Below, piece by piece: positions 7,451 through 14,888 of a stretch of 20,758 bases of DNA. The stretch is from Promethearchaeota archaeon. Lineage in GTDB: Archaea; Asgardarchaeota; Lokiarchaeia; Sigynarchaeales; SOKP01. Each line of letters starts with the position of its first letter. Within the stretch, counting starts at the first letter, position 1. The notes beneath the pieces were generated by a model, which was given only the letters and a program-made list of their open reading frames with translations, had not been told where the DNA came from and made no database searches. Made by a program: the position numbers and the translations under genes. The DNA lies in assembly GCA_030620005.1 (NCBI GenBank), contig JAUXAJ010000052.1, positions 1-20,758 of the forward strand. Reading direction: 5' to 3'.

Positions 7451-9259
7451 TTAGAAAGAAATTTTAACTTCCTTGAGTTTGATGTAAAGTTCTTTTCCTA
7501 AGATCGGAATGAGTTTATCACCAGAAGTAATGAGAAGATTCTCGTAATCTGGAATTCTCTTTTGAAAGTCAAAAAGAGAAACGAGCCATCCCTTAATTTT
7601 TTTTTTTAATTTTTCATTTTTGGGAAGAATCTCAGAAATTATTTTCATTTGGTGGAGAAGTGAATCGATTTTTGAGTGATCAGGCGGGTTAGCTGTTGTG
7701 ATTTGGATTAATAAGAGTATTTCCTCTTGTAATATCATTGCATCAATCGCCTCTGCTGCGGGTGTTTGATATAGAACATTTTGATCGATTGAGATTTCGT
7801 TCCACTTAATTGCTCCATGTAAAACTATAAGATTCTTCAAAAGTGCGGTTTTTATGGGTATATTTCCACTTTCAGAAGGTCTAATTTCACTCATCATTAG
7901 GGTAGCGGAAAGAATGTTCTCAAAAGTGAATCCAAAACCAGCATGGTCACCACACATTAATTCAAAACATTTGTTATGGAGCACTTGATTCAGAAATACT
8001 TCATGGGGTTCAGTAAAAGGTTTAATAAATGCTAATAAATGAAAATAACTGGTAACGTGATAATTATAATTGCTATTTTGAACAATGGTGCCAAAATTCA
8101 TCAAATTATATGCTAAATCATCAATTTCTTCATTAGCCTTGGGTTTATTGGATAATTCAGGGACCTTTCCTAAAAAGAGTCCGTTATACGCTCCTTTAAG
8201 GATCCATTCCTTAACCGTTGAAAAACGCGTGCTTGAACTCAAATCAATGAGAATTTTTTGTTCCTCAGAGCTTAATAACGTGGTTTTTAATGTTGTTTCG
8301 GTGAGCGATAGTAGATAACTCATGAAATTTTGGTAATTGAGGTATTTTAGATCTGATGCTAACGTGGAGAGACTCATCAAGAAACGATCCGTGATGGTAG
8401 CGACCATTCGTGGATGACCCCCGCTAAATGCAAAAACAAATTCACGATAGTTTTCCAAGAAAGCTGATAAGATCTCAGATTTAATTCCAATATCTGCTTT
8501 TCCAATTAATTCTCTTACTCGTGTAATGTATTCATTCATATCTTCTTGATTAAATTGTTGAATGACGAGCAATTTTACTTTATGCCGTATGGGAGAACCA
8601 ATTTTGGTTCCAATTTTACTCAAGATATGATAACGCGTTCCTGAAAGCACTAAAAGAATTCTTGAATTCAATAATGATTTAAGGAACCTTGTAAAATAAT
8701 GCAGGGCAGTTTCTTCCTCATGGGAATTATTAATATCATGAACGAATGAAATTTTTTGAAATTCTTGGATTTCATCGGCAACAAGAAAGATAGGAATGAT
8801 TTCAGATATTCTCTTGAGAATAAATATGATGTCATTTGAAGAAATTAAATCTTGAGTGAAAATTTTGTTTAGTAAATCATTAATCAACTGCATTTTATTA
8901 CGAAATGCTTGTTTTTTATGTTCATTTTCTATAGAATTGATGTAATTATTAATGAATTCTTGTTTATTTTGAATGATATTTTGTATTAAGAAAACGAGAT
9001 CTTTATTTAAATTCGCTGAAGAATCATAATCCGTACTACGCGAAATTTTTATATATATTCCTTTTCTTTGTTCTTCTATGATTTTCCCAAAATGGTTAAC
9101 TAAAGTTGTTTTACCAACACCAGGAGCGTTAAGAAAGACATATACCATGTGTTCTTGTTCTTTTTTTGCTAATCTCCATAAATTGTGCAATCTCTGTAAT
9201 TCTGAATGCCTACCGACGAATATTTCTCCTATATTGTCAATAATATTTTCAATCATCAT
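7451..9259 (-). CDS. Archaeal STAND/AAA NTPase with a C-terminal Crinkler/RHS-type nuclease-like domain
   Basis: A 602-residue protein. The N-terminal part is an AAA/STAND NTPase of the archaeal ATPase or Orc1/Cdc6-like type: FVGRHSEL (14-21), Walker A APGVGKTT (45-52), Walker B FLVADE (158-163), a sensor-1-like LSGTRY (205-210) and GGHPR (280-284). A winged-helix-like linker probably follows (about 320-400). The C-terminal part has the elements of a restriction-endonuclease (PD-(D/E)XK) fold as seen in Crinkler/RHS-type proteins: GFTFEN with E447, AID with D506, then a hydrophobic strand ending in QIT (Q519, T521) and a nearby His (H528). The start is ATG ATG at 9259, with a small palindrome just upstream. 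It points away from the intact zinc-domain gene and lies between two copies of that gene's 3' end. A role in a conflict or defence system is inferred; the NTPase call is firm and the nuclease call is moderate. Confidence 0.8.
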   Translation of the reverse strand: MMIENIIDNIGEIFVGRHSELQRLHNLWRLAKKEQEHMVYVFLNAPGVGKTTLVNHFGKIIEEQRKGIYIKISRSTDYDSSANLNKDLVFLIQNIIQNKQEFINNYINSIENEHKKQAFRNKMQLINDLLNKIFTQDLISSNDIIFILKRISEIIPIFLVADEIQEFQKISFVHDINNSHEEETALHYFTRFLKSLLNSRILLVLSGTRYHILSKIGTKIGSPIRHKVKLLVIQQFNQEDMNEYITRVRELIGKADIGIKSEILSAFLENYREFVFAFSGGHPRMVATITDRFLMSLSTLASDLKYLNYQNFMSYLLSLTETTLKTTLLSSEEQKILIDLSSSTRFSTVKEWILKGAYNGLFLGKVPELSNKPKANEEIDDLAYNLMNFGTIVQNSNYNYHVTSYFHLLAFIKPFTEPHEVFLNQVLHNKCFELMCGDHAGFGFTFENILSATLMMSEIRPSESGNIPIKTALLKNLIVLHGAIKWNEISIDQNVLYQTPAAEAIDAMILQEEILLLIQITTANPPDHSKIDSLLHQMKIISEILPKNEKLKKKIKGWLVSLFDFQKRIPDYENLLITSGDKLIPILGKELYIKLKEVKISF

Positions 9260-9585
9260 GCCTTATTGAAAGCCTTATAAGGATATCCACTTTTTTCTTG
9301 AGAATTTACTCATTATTATAAAATTTTTTTAAGACTTTATATTTTTTTGGTTAATTCTTCAAATTATTTCAAGCATTTAAAGAGAGATTTAGAAACTTTG
9401 GAAAGATTCTTGAATAGACCATGAATGGGGGGTTTTATTATATAACGAAATTCGAATAAGTATCATTCTTTTCTATAAAAAGATGGAGGATGTTAAATGA
9501 ACATTTCTTTCATGAAAACTTTTTTAAATAATGATATGAACATTAATTATATTATTTTTAATATCCATTAGCAAGTTTTGCAAAA
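9260..9585. other. Intergenic region holding two divergent promoters
   Basis: This 326-base gap separates the minus-strand NTPase gene and the plus-strand membrane gene. Near the NTPase start are a perfect palindrome CCTTATAAGG (9272-9281) and a repeated GCCTTAT (9259-9265 and 9271-9277). A TATA-like TTTTATAATAAT (minus strand) lies around 9310-9325. The right half is very AT-rich and contains a short ORF with a good ribosome binding site, listed separately. No RNA gene was seen. Confidence 0.4.
9497..9571 (+). CDS. Possible 24-residue leader ORF before the membrane gene
   Basis: GGAGGA (9485-9490) stands six bases before an ATG at 9497, and the frame (MNISFMKTFLNNDMNINY...) ends with TAG 14 bases before the ATG of the 7-TM gene, in a different frame. 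The membrane gene itself has no visible ribosome binding site, so coupling from a leader ORF is conceivable. The composition is simply that of AT-rich DNA, so the evidence rests on the ribosome binding site. Confidence 0.22.
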   Translation: MNISFMKTFLNNDMNINYIIFNIH

Positions 9586-10548
9586 ATGACAGACATAACT
9601 TCCTTAGGATACCCAGAAGGATATCATCTTGGAATTTCCTTTATATTATGGAGTATTTTCATTGTCGTAATCGCAATATTAGGCATAAAGTTATATTTAA
9701 ACGCAAAGAAATCCGATCTAATCAATGTCAAGGAGATGTTGAGAGCAAAATCTTTTCTTTATTTTGGTTATAGTATTTTCTTTTTTCTAATTCAAGTCGG
9801 TGTGTTTGCTCCAGATTATTTTATACAATTTTATCTATTAGGAGGTTTTATTATAACTACTTTAACAGCGTTCTATTATTATACTTGGGAAAAAAATTTA
9901 ACGACTATAAAACGAATCCCCAGTCTTTCTATTGTAGTAGCTGCTATCGTTGCGCTTATCGGCTTACTTATTGCCACTTTTGTTCCAGATTTAATTGATT
10001 TTATATTGAACTTTTTAGTTTTTATAGTCTTATCATTAACAACAATAAGTCTCGCTTTATATGTCTATTTGATTTTTATCTTCTCTAGAAATGTAAAGGG
10101 AGTAAGTACAGCTGTCAGTTGGATCTGGATTGCGGGGACGATCTTGCTTTTGGTTGCTCTCTTTTTTGAAAACCCTCCAGGTGTTAAAATCTTTCCAGCA
10201 TCGATTGTGAATCATTTCCCTCCAATAGGTTTACTTATTGGTTTGATCATGGCTTTTTATGGAATAAATAAAATGTTTGCTCAAATATCCTCCTACTATG
10301 CCCAAACACAGAAATGTGTTGTTCATCGGGGCACGATTGAGAAAGGAAATCCCATGTATTGCTGTCCATCGTGTGGCATCGTGTATTGCATTCCATGTTT
10401 TAACAAAGTAATTAAGAAAGACGGGTGTTGGAATTGTGGATTAGGAACAACAACCGAGAGCGAAAAAGAGTGGATTAAAGAACACGACTTAGAACTGAAA
10501 GAAGCTGATGTGCTTAAAAAGAAACCCATTCCAAAAGGGAAGCAATGA
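9586..10548 (+). CDS. 7-TM membrane protein with a cytoplasmic RING/B-box-like zinc domain
   Basis: A 320-residue protein. About seven TM segments fill residues 15-231: around 16-38, 55-73, 81-100, 113-131, 137-166, 178-194 and 211-231. A Cys/His-rich domain follows at 244-284: CVVH (C244, H247), CPSC (C260, C263), CIPC (C268, C271) and CWNC (C281, C284). Four such pairs can bind two zinc ions in a cross-brace, as in RING or B-box domains. The tail (285-320) is charged, ending KKKPIPKGKQ. No catalytic residues are recognisable. The zinc domain may recruit a partner to the membrane. ATG at 9586 is the first in frame. The GH63-like gene begins 50 bases downstream on the same strand, so cotranscription is possible. 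A partial copy of the 3' end lies at 7106-7402. Function unknown. Confidence 0.8.
   Translation: MTDITSLGYPEGYHLGISFILWSIFIVVIAILGIKLYLNAKKSDLINVKEMLRAKSFLYFGYSIFFFLIQVGVFAPDYFIQFYLLGGFIITTLTAFYYYTWEKNLTTIKRIPSLSIVVAAIVALIGLLIATFVPDLIDFILNFLVFIVLSLTTISLALYVYLIFIFSRNVKGVSTAVSWIWIAGTILLLVALFFENPPGVKIFPASIVNHFPPIGLLIGLIMAFYGINKMFAQISSYYAQTQKCVVHRGTIEKGNPMYCCPSCGIVYCIPCFNKVIKKDGCWNCGLGTTTESEKEWIKEHDLELKEADVLKKKPIPKGKQ
10258..10548 (+). repeat. Direct repeat, copy 2 (partner 7112-7402)
   Basis: This copy is part of the intact gene and encodes the end of the last TM segment, the whole zinc domain and the charged tail. It is the likely parent, because it is joined to a complete reading frame and keeps all eight zinc ligands. 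Confidence 0.85.
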
Positions 10549-10598
10549 TTAAAAATATAAATTTGAATACTCAATTATAGCGTTTTATTTGATTTTAA

Positions 10599-12440
10599 AT
10601 GAAATATAGCAATAAGTATTTAGAATTTCGCAGGAATTTAGCAACTGGATGGAATACGTGGAATACAAAAAACCTTTTATCCCATGTACTCCTCCCGGAG
10701 GGATTATCAATAAATATTTCTATAAAAAGAGATGCTGAAATAAAGAAATTTAATAAAAAAGAATATCTAAAGGAACTTTACTGCCAAGTCTATAAAAGAG
10801 GGAAATGGGATGCTGAAGTTAGATTAGGTAATAGAACTCATGACGGAACATTTACAGATTTAGAGCTTAAATGGAGAAACATTAGATTAAGAGTGCAAAG
10901 TACAACTATAGAAGATGATTTCCTCCTTCTGGTAACACCCATAGAAGTAAATTCCGAGAATTCTTTAATTATTATTGAAGCGGAAATGCTATGGAATAAA
11001 AAAGGAGAAATAGTCGTGAATGAGAATGAAATTATTGCTAAGATTGATGAAAAACAAATCAAAATTAGTGGTACTGGGAATACTATTGGCTATCAGTTAC
11101 CCTTTCAAACACAATATCTTGCTTTTAATCTAAAAGATAAATTAGGAATTTATACTGGAGCAAAAAGAAATCTTGATGAAATGATTAATCTTATAAATAA
11201 CCAGCGTCTAAAGAGGCAAAAAATATCAGAAAAATATAGATCTTTAAAGAATGTTTATGACGCTCTTCAAGGAGTTTTAGCATGGAACACTATTTATGAT
11301 CATGAAAATGGTAGAGTAATAACTCCTGTGAGCCGTTACTGGGCGGGAAACTTATGGGGAGGTCATGTATTATTTCCTTGGGACACTTTTTTCGCAGCTT
11401 ACATGTTTGCATTAGATAAAAAAGAATTATCCTATGCCAATGCTATTGAAATGGTCAAAGAAATTACTGAGGATGGATTTGTACCTAATGTTAATGCTTC
11501 AGTTGGAAAATCACATGATAGATCACAACCACCTGTTGGTAGTCATGTTATTCTTAAAATATATAAACATTATAAAGAAAAATGGTTCTTAGAGGAAGTT
11601 TATGACGATTTATTGACGTGGAACCGCTGGTGGCCTCGAAATAGGTCAAATCAAGATTATCTATCCTGGGGGTCTAATCCTGCGGGAGATCTTCCAGGTA
11701 AGTTTTGGGAAGAAAAATATAACACAAAAGAAGCTGCTCTTTATGAATCTGGTTTAGATAATTCTCCAATGTACGATGATGTCGTTTTTAATGAGGAAAA
11801 ACATGTAATTGAGTTAGCAGATGTAGGCTTAATTAGTCTCTATATCATGGATTGCGAAGCTTTAGCTGAAATCGCAATTATTCTTAATAAATCCATGGAT
11901 GCTAAGGAGTTAAAAAATCGCTCTGATAAGTACAAAGCAAAATTAAAATCACTATGGGATGAAGAATTTGGATTATATTTGAATTTACACACGGATTCTC
12001 TTAAAAAAAGTTATAGATTGTCACCTACATTATTTTACCCTTTAATTGTAAATGTACCCACTCAAGAACAAACAGAACGAATGATAAAAGAACACTTTTT
12101 TAACGAAAATGAATTTTTTGGCGAATTTATTATTCCTTCCATAGCTCGTAATGATATCGCTTTTAACGACCAAGATTATTGGAGAGGGAGAATATGGGCA
12201 CCTTTCAATTTTTTAGTATATTTAGGAATAAAGAATTACGACTTGGAAGATGCTAAAGTTGAACTTCTTGAAAAATCAAAAAATCTTTTGTTGAAAGAAT
12301 ATGTTGAGGAGGGCCATGTTCATGAAAATTATAATGCTTTAGACGGGGATGGCGATGATATAAGAACTAGTGATTGTTTTTATACATGGGGAGCTCTTCT
12401 TGGTTTTATGTCTTTGTTGGAAAAGGGTTATCTGAATTAA
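10599..12440 (+). CDS. GH63-like alpha-glycosidase (YgjK/glucosidase family)
   Basis: A 613-residue protein with an N-terminal mostly beta region (about 1-190) and a C-terminal (alpha/alpha)6-barrel (about 210-613), the standard GH63 layout. Barrel motifs include PWDTFFAAYMF (260-270), DGFVPN (292-297), ESGLDNSPMYDD (383-394), YWRGRIWAPFN (527-537) and HENYNALDGDGDD (575-587). In the family the Asp of the ESGLDNSP element acts as general acid (here D387) and the Glu of the C-terminal HENYN-type element as general base (here E576), with inversion of configuration. No signal peptide is seen, so it should act in the cytoplasm on an alpha-glucoside, an alpha-mannoside or a compatible solute such as glucosylglycerate or mannosylglycerate. 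The exact substrate cannot be read from the sequence. It lies 50 bases downstream of the membrane zinc-domain gene. Confidence 0.85.
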   Translation: MKYSNKYLEFRRNLATGWNTWNTKNLLSHVLLPEGLSINISIKRDAEIKKFNKKEYLKELYCQVYKRGKWDAEVRLGNRTHDGTFTDLELKWRNIRLRVQSTTIEDDFLLLVTPIEVNSENSLIIIEAEMLWNKKGEIVVNENEIIAKIDEKQIKISGTGNTIGYQLPFQTQYLAFNLKDKLGIYTGAKRNLDEMINLINNQRLKRQKISEKYRSLKNVYDALQGVLAWNTIYDHENGRVITPVSRYWAGNLWGGHVLFPWDTFFAAYMFALDKKELSYANAIEMVKEITEDGFVPNVNASVGKSHDRSQPPVGSHVILKIYKHYKEKWFLEEVYDDLLTWNRWWPRNRSNQDYLSWGSNPAGDLPGKFWEEKYNTKEAALYESGLDNSPMYDDVVFNEEKHVIELADVGLISLYIMDCEALAEIAIILNKSMDAKELKNRSDKYKAKLKSLWDEEFGLYLNLHTDSLKKSYRLSPTLFYPLIVNVPTQEQTERMIKEHFFNENEFFGEFIIPSIARNDIAFNDQDYWRGRIWAPFNFLVYLGIKNYDLEDAKVELLEKSKNLLLKEYVEEGHVHENYNALDGDGDDIRTSDCFYTWGALLGFMSLLEKGYLN

Positions 12441-12652
12441 TTATAGGCCATAATTTATTTTTAATAAAAGAAATTAGTAAATAATTAGCGATTGTTCTTG
12501 CAGGAGGTTTACCAGGAGTATTTTTATAATTTAAGATCTTGGAACGAGTACAATGAAATTTGAACAAGAACTTACTTTTTTTTATAAAAAACAGGTCGAA
12601 TGGACTTTATAATTAATTTCAACGTTCTTAATCAGGCATTAAATAAATCAAA

Positions 12653-13015
12653 TCATTGAAAATCTTTTAACGCCATTACAACGCCAATAAATGTCATGAT
12701 AATGACAATCGTTATTAACAAGCTTCCTATAAATACGCCGACCTTTATATGAAATGGATAAAACAATGAAGTTAAAATCGTTCCAAAAATTAAAGCAATT
12801 CCAAGAAAATTTTTTGTTTTATAAGAATACTTCATATCCGGTAAGAGTAATGTCACTAATAATGTAATGATTACCAATCCTAAGATATAAAAATTGACGC
12901 GAATAAGTGTTAAATTAAATCCACTTGTCAATCTATAGAACATGAAAACAAGATATCGCACGTAAAAGGCCATCAATATTGCAGTGAACATCAATAAGCT
13001 TTTTCTAATGTTCAT
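12653..13015 (-). CDS. Small unknown four-TM membrane protein
   Basis: A 120-residue, almost wholly hydrophobic protein with four predicted TM helices at about 7-28, 38-60, 69-88 and 91-115, joined by short loops with positive charges (KYSYKTKN near 62-69). It has no motif that I recognise. It follows the RNase III gene on the same strand with a 96-base gap, which could allow either cotranscription or its own promoter. The end meets the GH63-like gene tail to tail, with 212 bases between them. That gap contains only short ORFs and T-rich tracts. Confidence 0.6.
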   Translation of the reverse strand: MNIRKSLLMFTAILMAFYVRYLVFMFYRLTSGFNLTLIRVNFYILGLVIITLLVTLLLPDMKYSYKTKNFLGIALIFGTILTSLFYPFHIKVGVFIGSLLITIVIIMTFIGVVMALKDFQ

Positions 13016-13111
13016 GATTATCCCTTATTCTTTTTGTTAATAATTATATAGTGTGAGTTTTTATAAACTTCTTTCTACCTAACTATAATGTTTACTTTTA
13101 ATTAAATTTTT

Positions 13112-13837
13112 TTAACTCACATTCTTTTTCTGTTTCAAGTGATTTAATATTTTCAAGTACAAATCTTGTTCTGCTTCTTTTTTTGAACTGCAAGCTTTTG
13201 ATTTCAAATCTAAGGGTAATTTAACGTTCAGATTAGGAATTTGAGGATTTTTTGCAATCCACATCAAATCGTGATCTGGTCCAGATTTTTCATGTTTAAT
13301 CTGAACATTTGGAATTTGTCTATATTTTTTTTGTAAATATTCTAATAACTTGCTTTTTTGGAAAATTGTGGAGTTTTTAACGATAGTTTCACAATCATCG
13401 TAGAAAATATCAACAATTTTGTTTTCTACCAAGAGAATATCAAATTCTGAGTCGATATAGAGAGCACCACATAGAGCCTCTAAAATATCCGCTAAAATAT
13501 TCGTTCCTTTAATATTTTGATCTCTTCCTTTAAATATGAATTTCTCCAAATCAAAAAATTTGTCAGCGATTACACTCAAGGTATTATCATTTTCTATTTT
13601 TTGTTTTTTTCTAGTTAGTATTTTTGGAGAAATTTCTTTTTCATTGTATAATTTTAAACTTAAAATGAGTTTAAGAACAGGGTCTCCAAGTGTTTCTAAA
13701 ATATCGTAGTGTGATCTACCCGATTCATTCCCCAATTTTGGAGTGGTTAATGCTTGTCTTAACAAATCTTCGTTCTTAAAATCATATTTTATGAGTTTTT
13801 GAAACTGAACTAATTTATCCTTTTCTCGTTCAAACAT
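13112..13837 (-). CDS. rnc: Ribonuclease III (endonuclease domain plus dsRNA-binding domain)
   Basis: A 241-residue protein of the usual length for bacterial-type RNase III, which cuts double-stranded RNA with two Mg ions as a dimer. The signature HYDILETLGD (43-52) supplies E48 and D52, and the second metal-binding stretch ILADILEALCGALYID (114-129) supplies D117 and E120. The position matching the other signature acid of the bacterial enzyme (E38 in E. coli) is D45, a conservative change. The C-terminal dsRNA-binding domain (about 153-236) is recognisable from KLLEYLQKKYRQIPN at its first helix and CSSKKEAEQDLYLKIL at its last helix. RNase III is absent from most archaea but has been found in some lineages. 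It may process rRNA or act on structured or foreign RNA. ATG at 13837. Confidence 0.88.
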   Translation of the reverse strand: MFEREKDKLVQFQKLIKYDFKNEDLLRQALTTPKLGNESGRSHYDILETLGDPVLKLILSLKLYNEKEISPKILTRKKQKIENDNTLSVIADKFFDLEKFIFKGRDQNIKGTNILADILEALCGALYIDSEFDILLVENKIVDIFYDDCETIVKNSTIFQKSKLLEYLQKKYRQIPNVQIKHEKSGPDHDLMWIAKNPQIPNLNVKLPLDLKSKACSSKKEAEQDLYLKILNHLKQKKNVS

Positions 13838-13916
13838 GGTTTCTTAGATATATAAGGTAATTTATTTTTTGGGATTAACATGATTTTATCTTTATAAAAT
13901 TTCTTTTTAAAAAGTA

Positions 13917-13937
13917 ACTCCTTCCTTTAGAAGGAGT
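13917..13937 (+). promoter_or_regulatory. GC-richer hairpin upstream of the helical unknown gene
   Basis: ACTCCTTC and GAAGGAGT form a perfect 8-bp stem with a five-base loop, in otherwise AT-rich DNA between the divergent RNase III gene and the gene at 13988. A TATA-like TTTATAAAA lies about 25 bases upstream (13891-13899), so the hairpin would sit at the very 5' end of the plus-strand transcript. The right arm AAGGAG is a ribosome-binding sequence, but no start codon follows at a usable distance. Confidence 0.4.
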
Positions 13938-13987
13938 AGTTCAAGGTAATTAGATAAATTTAAAAATTGTGAATTTAAAAATGTGAT

Positions 13988-14416
13988 ATGGAAAGAAATT
14001 TCGATAAAGTTCAGTCATTAATTACTAACATGGAAAAAAAAAATGCAGAATTAGACGATTATCTTTCAAGCTTGCCTATTTTATCCCGAAAAAACATGCT
14101 CAAAGAAATTACTCAAGATCTAATAAAGAATAACAAATTACTTCAAGAATTGGGAATATCTCCCGAAAAAATATTTAGAGCATCTCCCGGAGAAGAACCC
14201 CTCCTAATCCAAAATGTCATCGAAGACATGCTATCAAATATCAAATCCAATCCTACAAAAAAAATCATTTATTTGAGGCAGTTTTTAAAGTTTTTTCCCG
14301 AAATTTCTGACCAAGATAAAAATGTTATTTTACTGTCTTTAAAAAATGAACAAAATCTTGATGAATTATATAAAAATATGTTATCGTTATCTAATATCTT
14401 TAAATGGAGGATTTAA
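13988..14416 (+). CDS. Unknown all-helical soluble protein
   Basis: A 142-residue protein starting at the ATG at 13988. It is predicted to be almost entirely helical: a coiled-coil-like N-terminus (about 5-26), a second helix LKEITQDLIKNNKLLQELG (38-56), a short turn with SPEKIFRASPGEEP (58-71), and three more helices up to the end. No TM segment, no metal-binding cluster and no recognised motif. It is transcribed divergently from RNase III and converges with the SCP2-like gene. A role as a scaffold or regulatory subunit is possible but not shown. Confidence 0.6.
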   Translation: MERNFDKVQSLITNMEKKNAELDDYLSSLPILSRKNMLKEITQDLIKNNKLLQELGISPEKIFRASPGEEPLLIQNVIEDMLSNIKSNPTKKIIYLRQFLKFFPEISDQDKNVILLSLKNEQNLDELYKNMLSLSNIFKWRI

Positions 14417-14478
14417 GTTTAGATAACAAACTATTCATGCTAAAAAAAAATAAATTAAATTAATTTTTATTACCAATT

Positions 14479-14888
14479 CTAAAGTTCAAATAATTGAAGA
14501 AAAATAAGGACTTTTTTAATCCCTCTTACTTTTAATTTGCGCGTTACCAAATATTTGATTACTTGACCAGTTGTAACGTCCTCCCCACCTAAAAGCTCCA
14601 AAAAAGTCTCAGTTTTAGCTTCCAATAAGCCTTCCCATCCAGCGTTCTTTTTTTTATATTTTCTTTTGGTGTGTTTTTTATACCTTCAACGTGAATTGTG
14701 CCCTTATCAATTACAATTAAACCCGCCCATTTTCCATCTTTAGCGTTTATAAGGACTTTAACCTCAGTGTCTTTGAATTTTTCCTTGAACTTCTCATCGT
14801 CATTCAATGGTTCTATTTGTTTAGCTATGATACTCGCAAAGCCCCTAAGTTTATTCTTCTCTTTATTTTTTTCCATTTTTACTTCCAA
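14479..14888 (-). CDS. SCP2-like sterol carrier domain protein, frame broken in a homopolymer
   Basis: The uninterrupted frame from 14888 ends at 14589 after 99 residues with an odd tail (DGKAYWKLKLRLFWSF). Moving to the -1 frame at the run of eight A residues (minus strand) restores the expected domain end: NAGWEGLLEAKTETFLELLG, then DVTTGQVIKYLVTRKLKVRG and a helix to a TAG at 14479-14481. The joined protein of about 132 residues has the SCP2 order: a strand EVKVLINAKDGKWAGLIVID, a strand GTIHVEG, then WxGxLEAKTETFLELLxG and K(L/I)KVRG. Such domains bind lipids or acyl-CoA in a hydrophobic tunnel. The best start is ATG at 14876, preceded by GGAAG, rather than the TTG at 14888. The frame break may be a sequencing error, a real mutation or a programmed shift. 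Confidence 0.7.
14648..14655 (-). other. Homopolymer at the frame break (A AAA AAA slippery-type sequence)
   Basis: On the coding strand the zero-frame codons read ATA AAA AAA AGA. A one-base slip backward on this A AAA AAA sequence gives AAG AAC GCT GGA and leads straight into the rest of the SCP2 domain. One missing A in the assembly would produce the same picture and is the simpler explanation. Confidence 0.7.

Noticed and set aside
7426..9460. Short similar words ACGAAATTCAAATAA (about 7430) and ACGAAATTCGAATAA (about 9446) on either side of the NTPase gene, as insertion-site repeats
   Set aside because: The match is only about 15 bases with one mismatch, it is AT-rich, it is not adjacent to clear element ends, and chance cannot be excluded.
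10323..10574. Minus-strand 83-codon ORF opposite the zinc domain
   Set aside because: It is a shadow of the conserved zinc-domain coding frame, and its low-complexity serine-rich product has no support.
12553..12612. A 19-codon ORF (MKFEQELTFFYKKQVEWTL) in the gap between the glycosidase and the four-TM gene
   Set aside because: It recalls the first residues of some small acidic protein families but stops at once, has no clear ribosome binding site, and may be chance.
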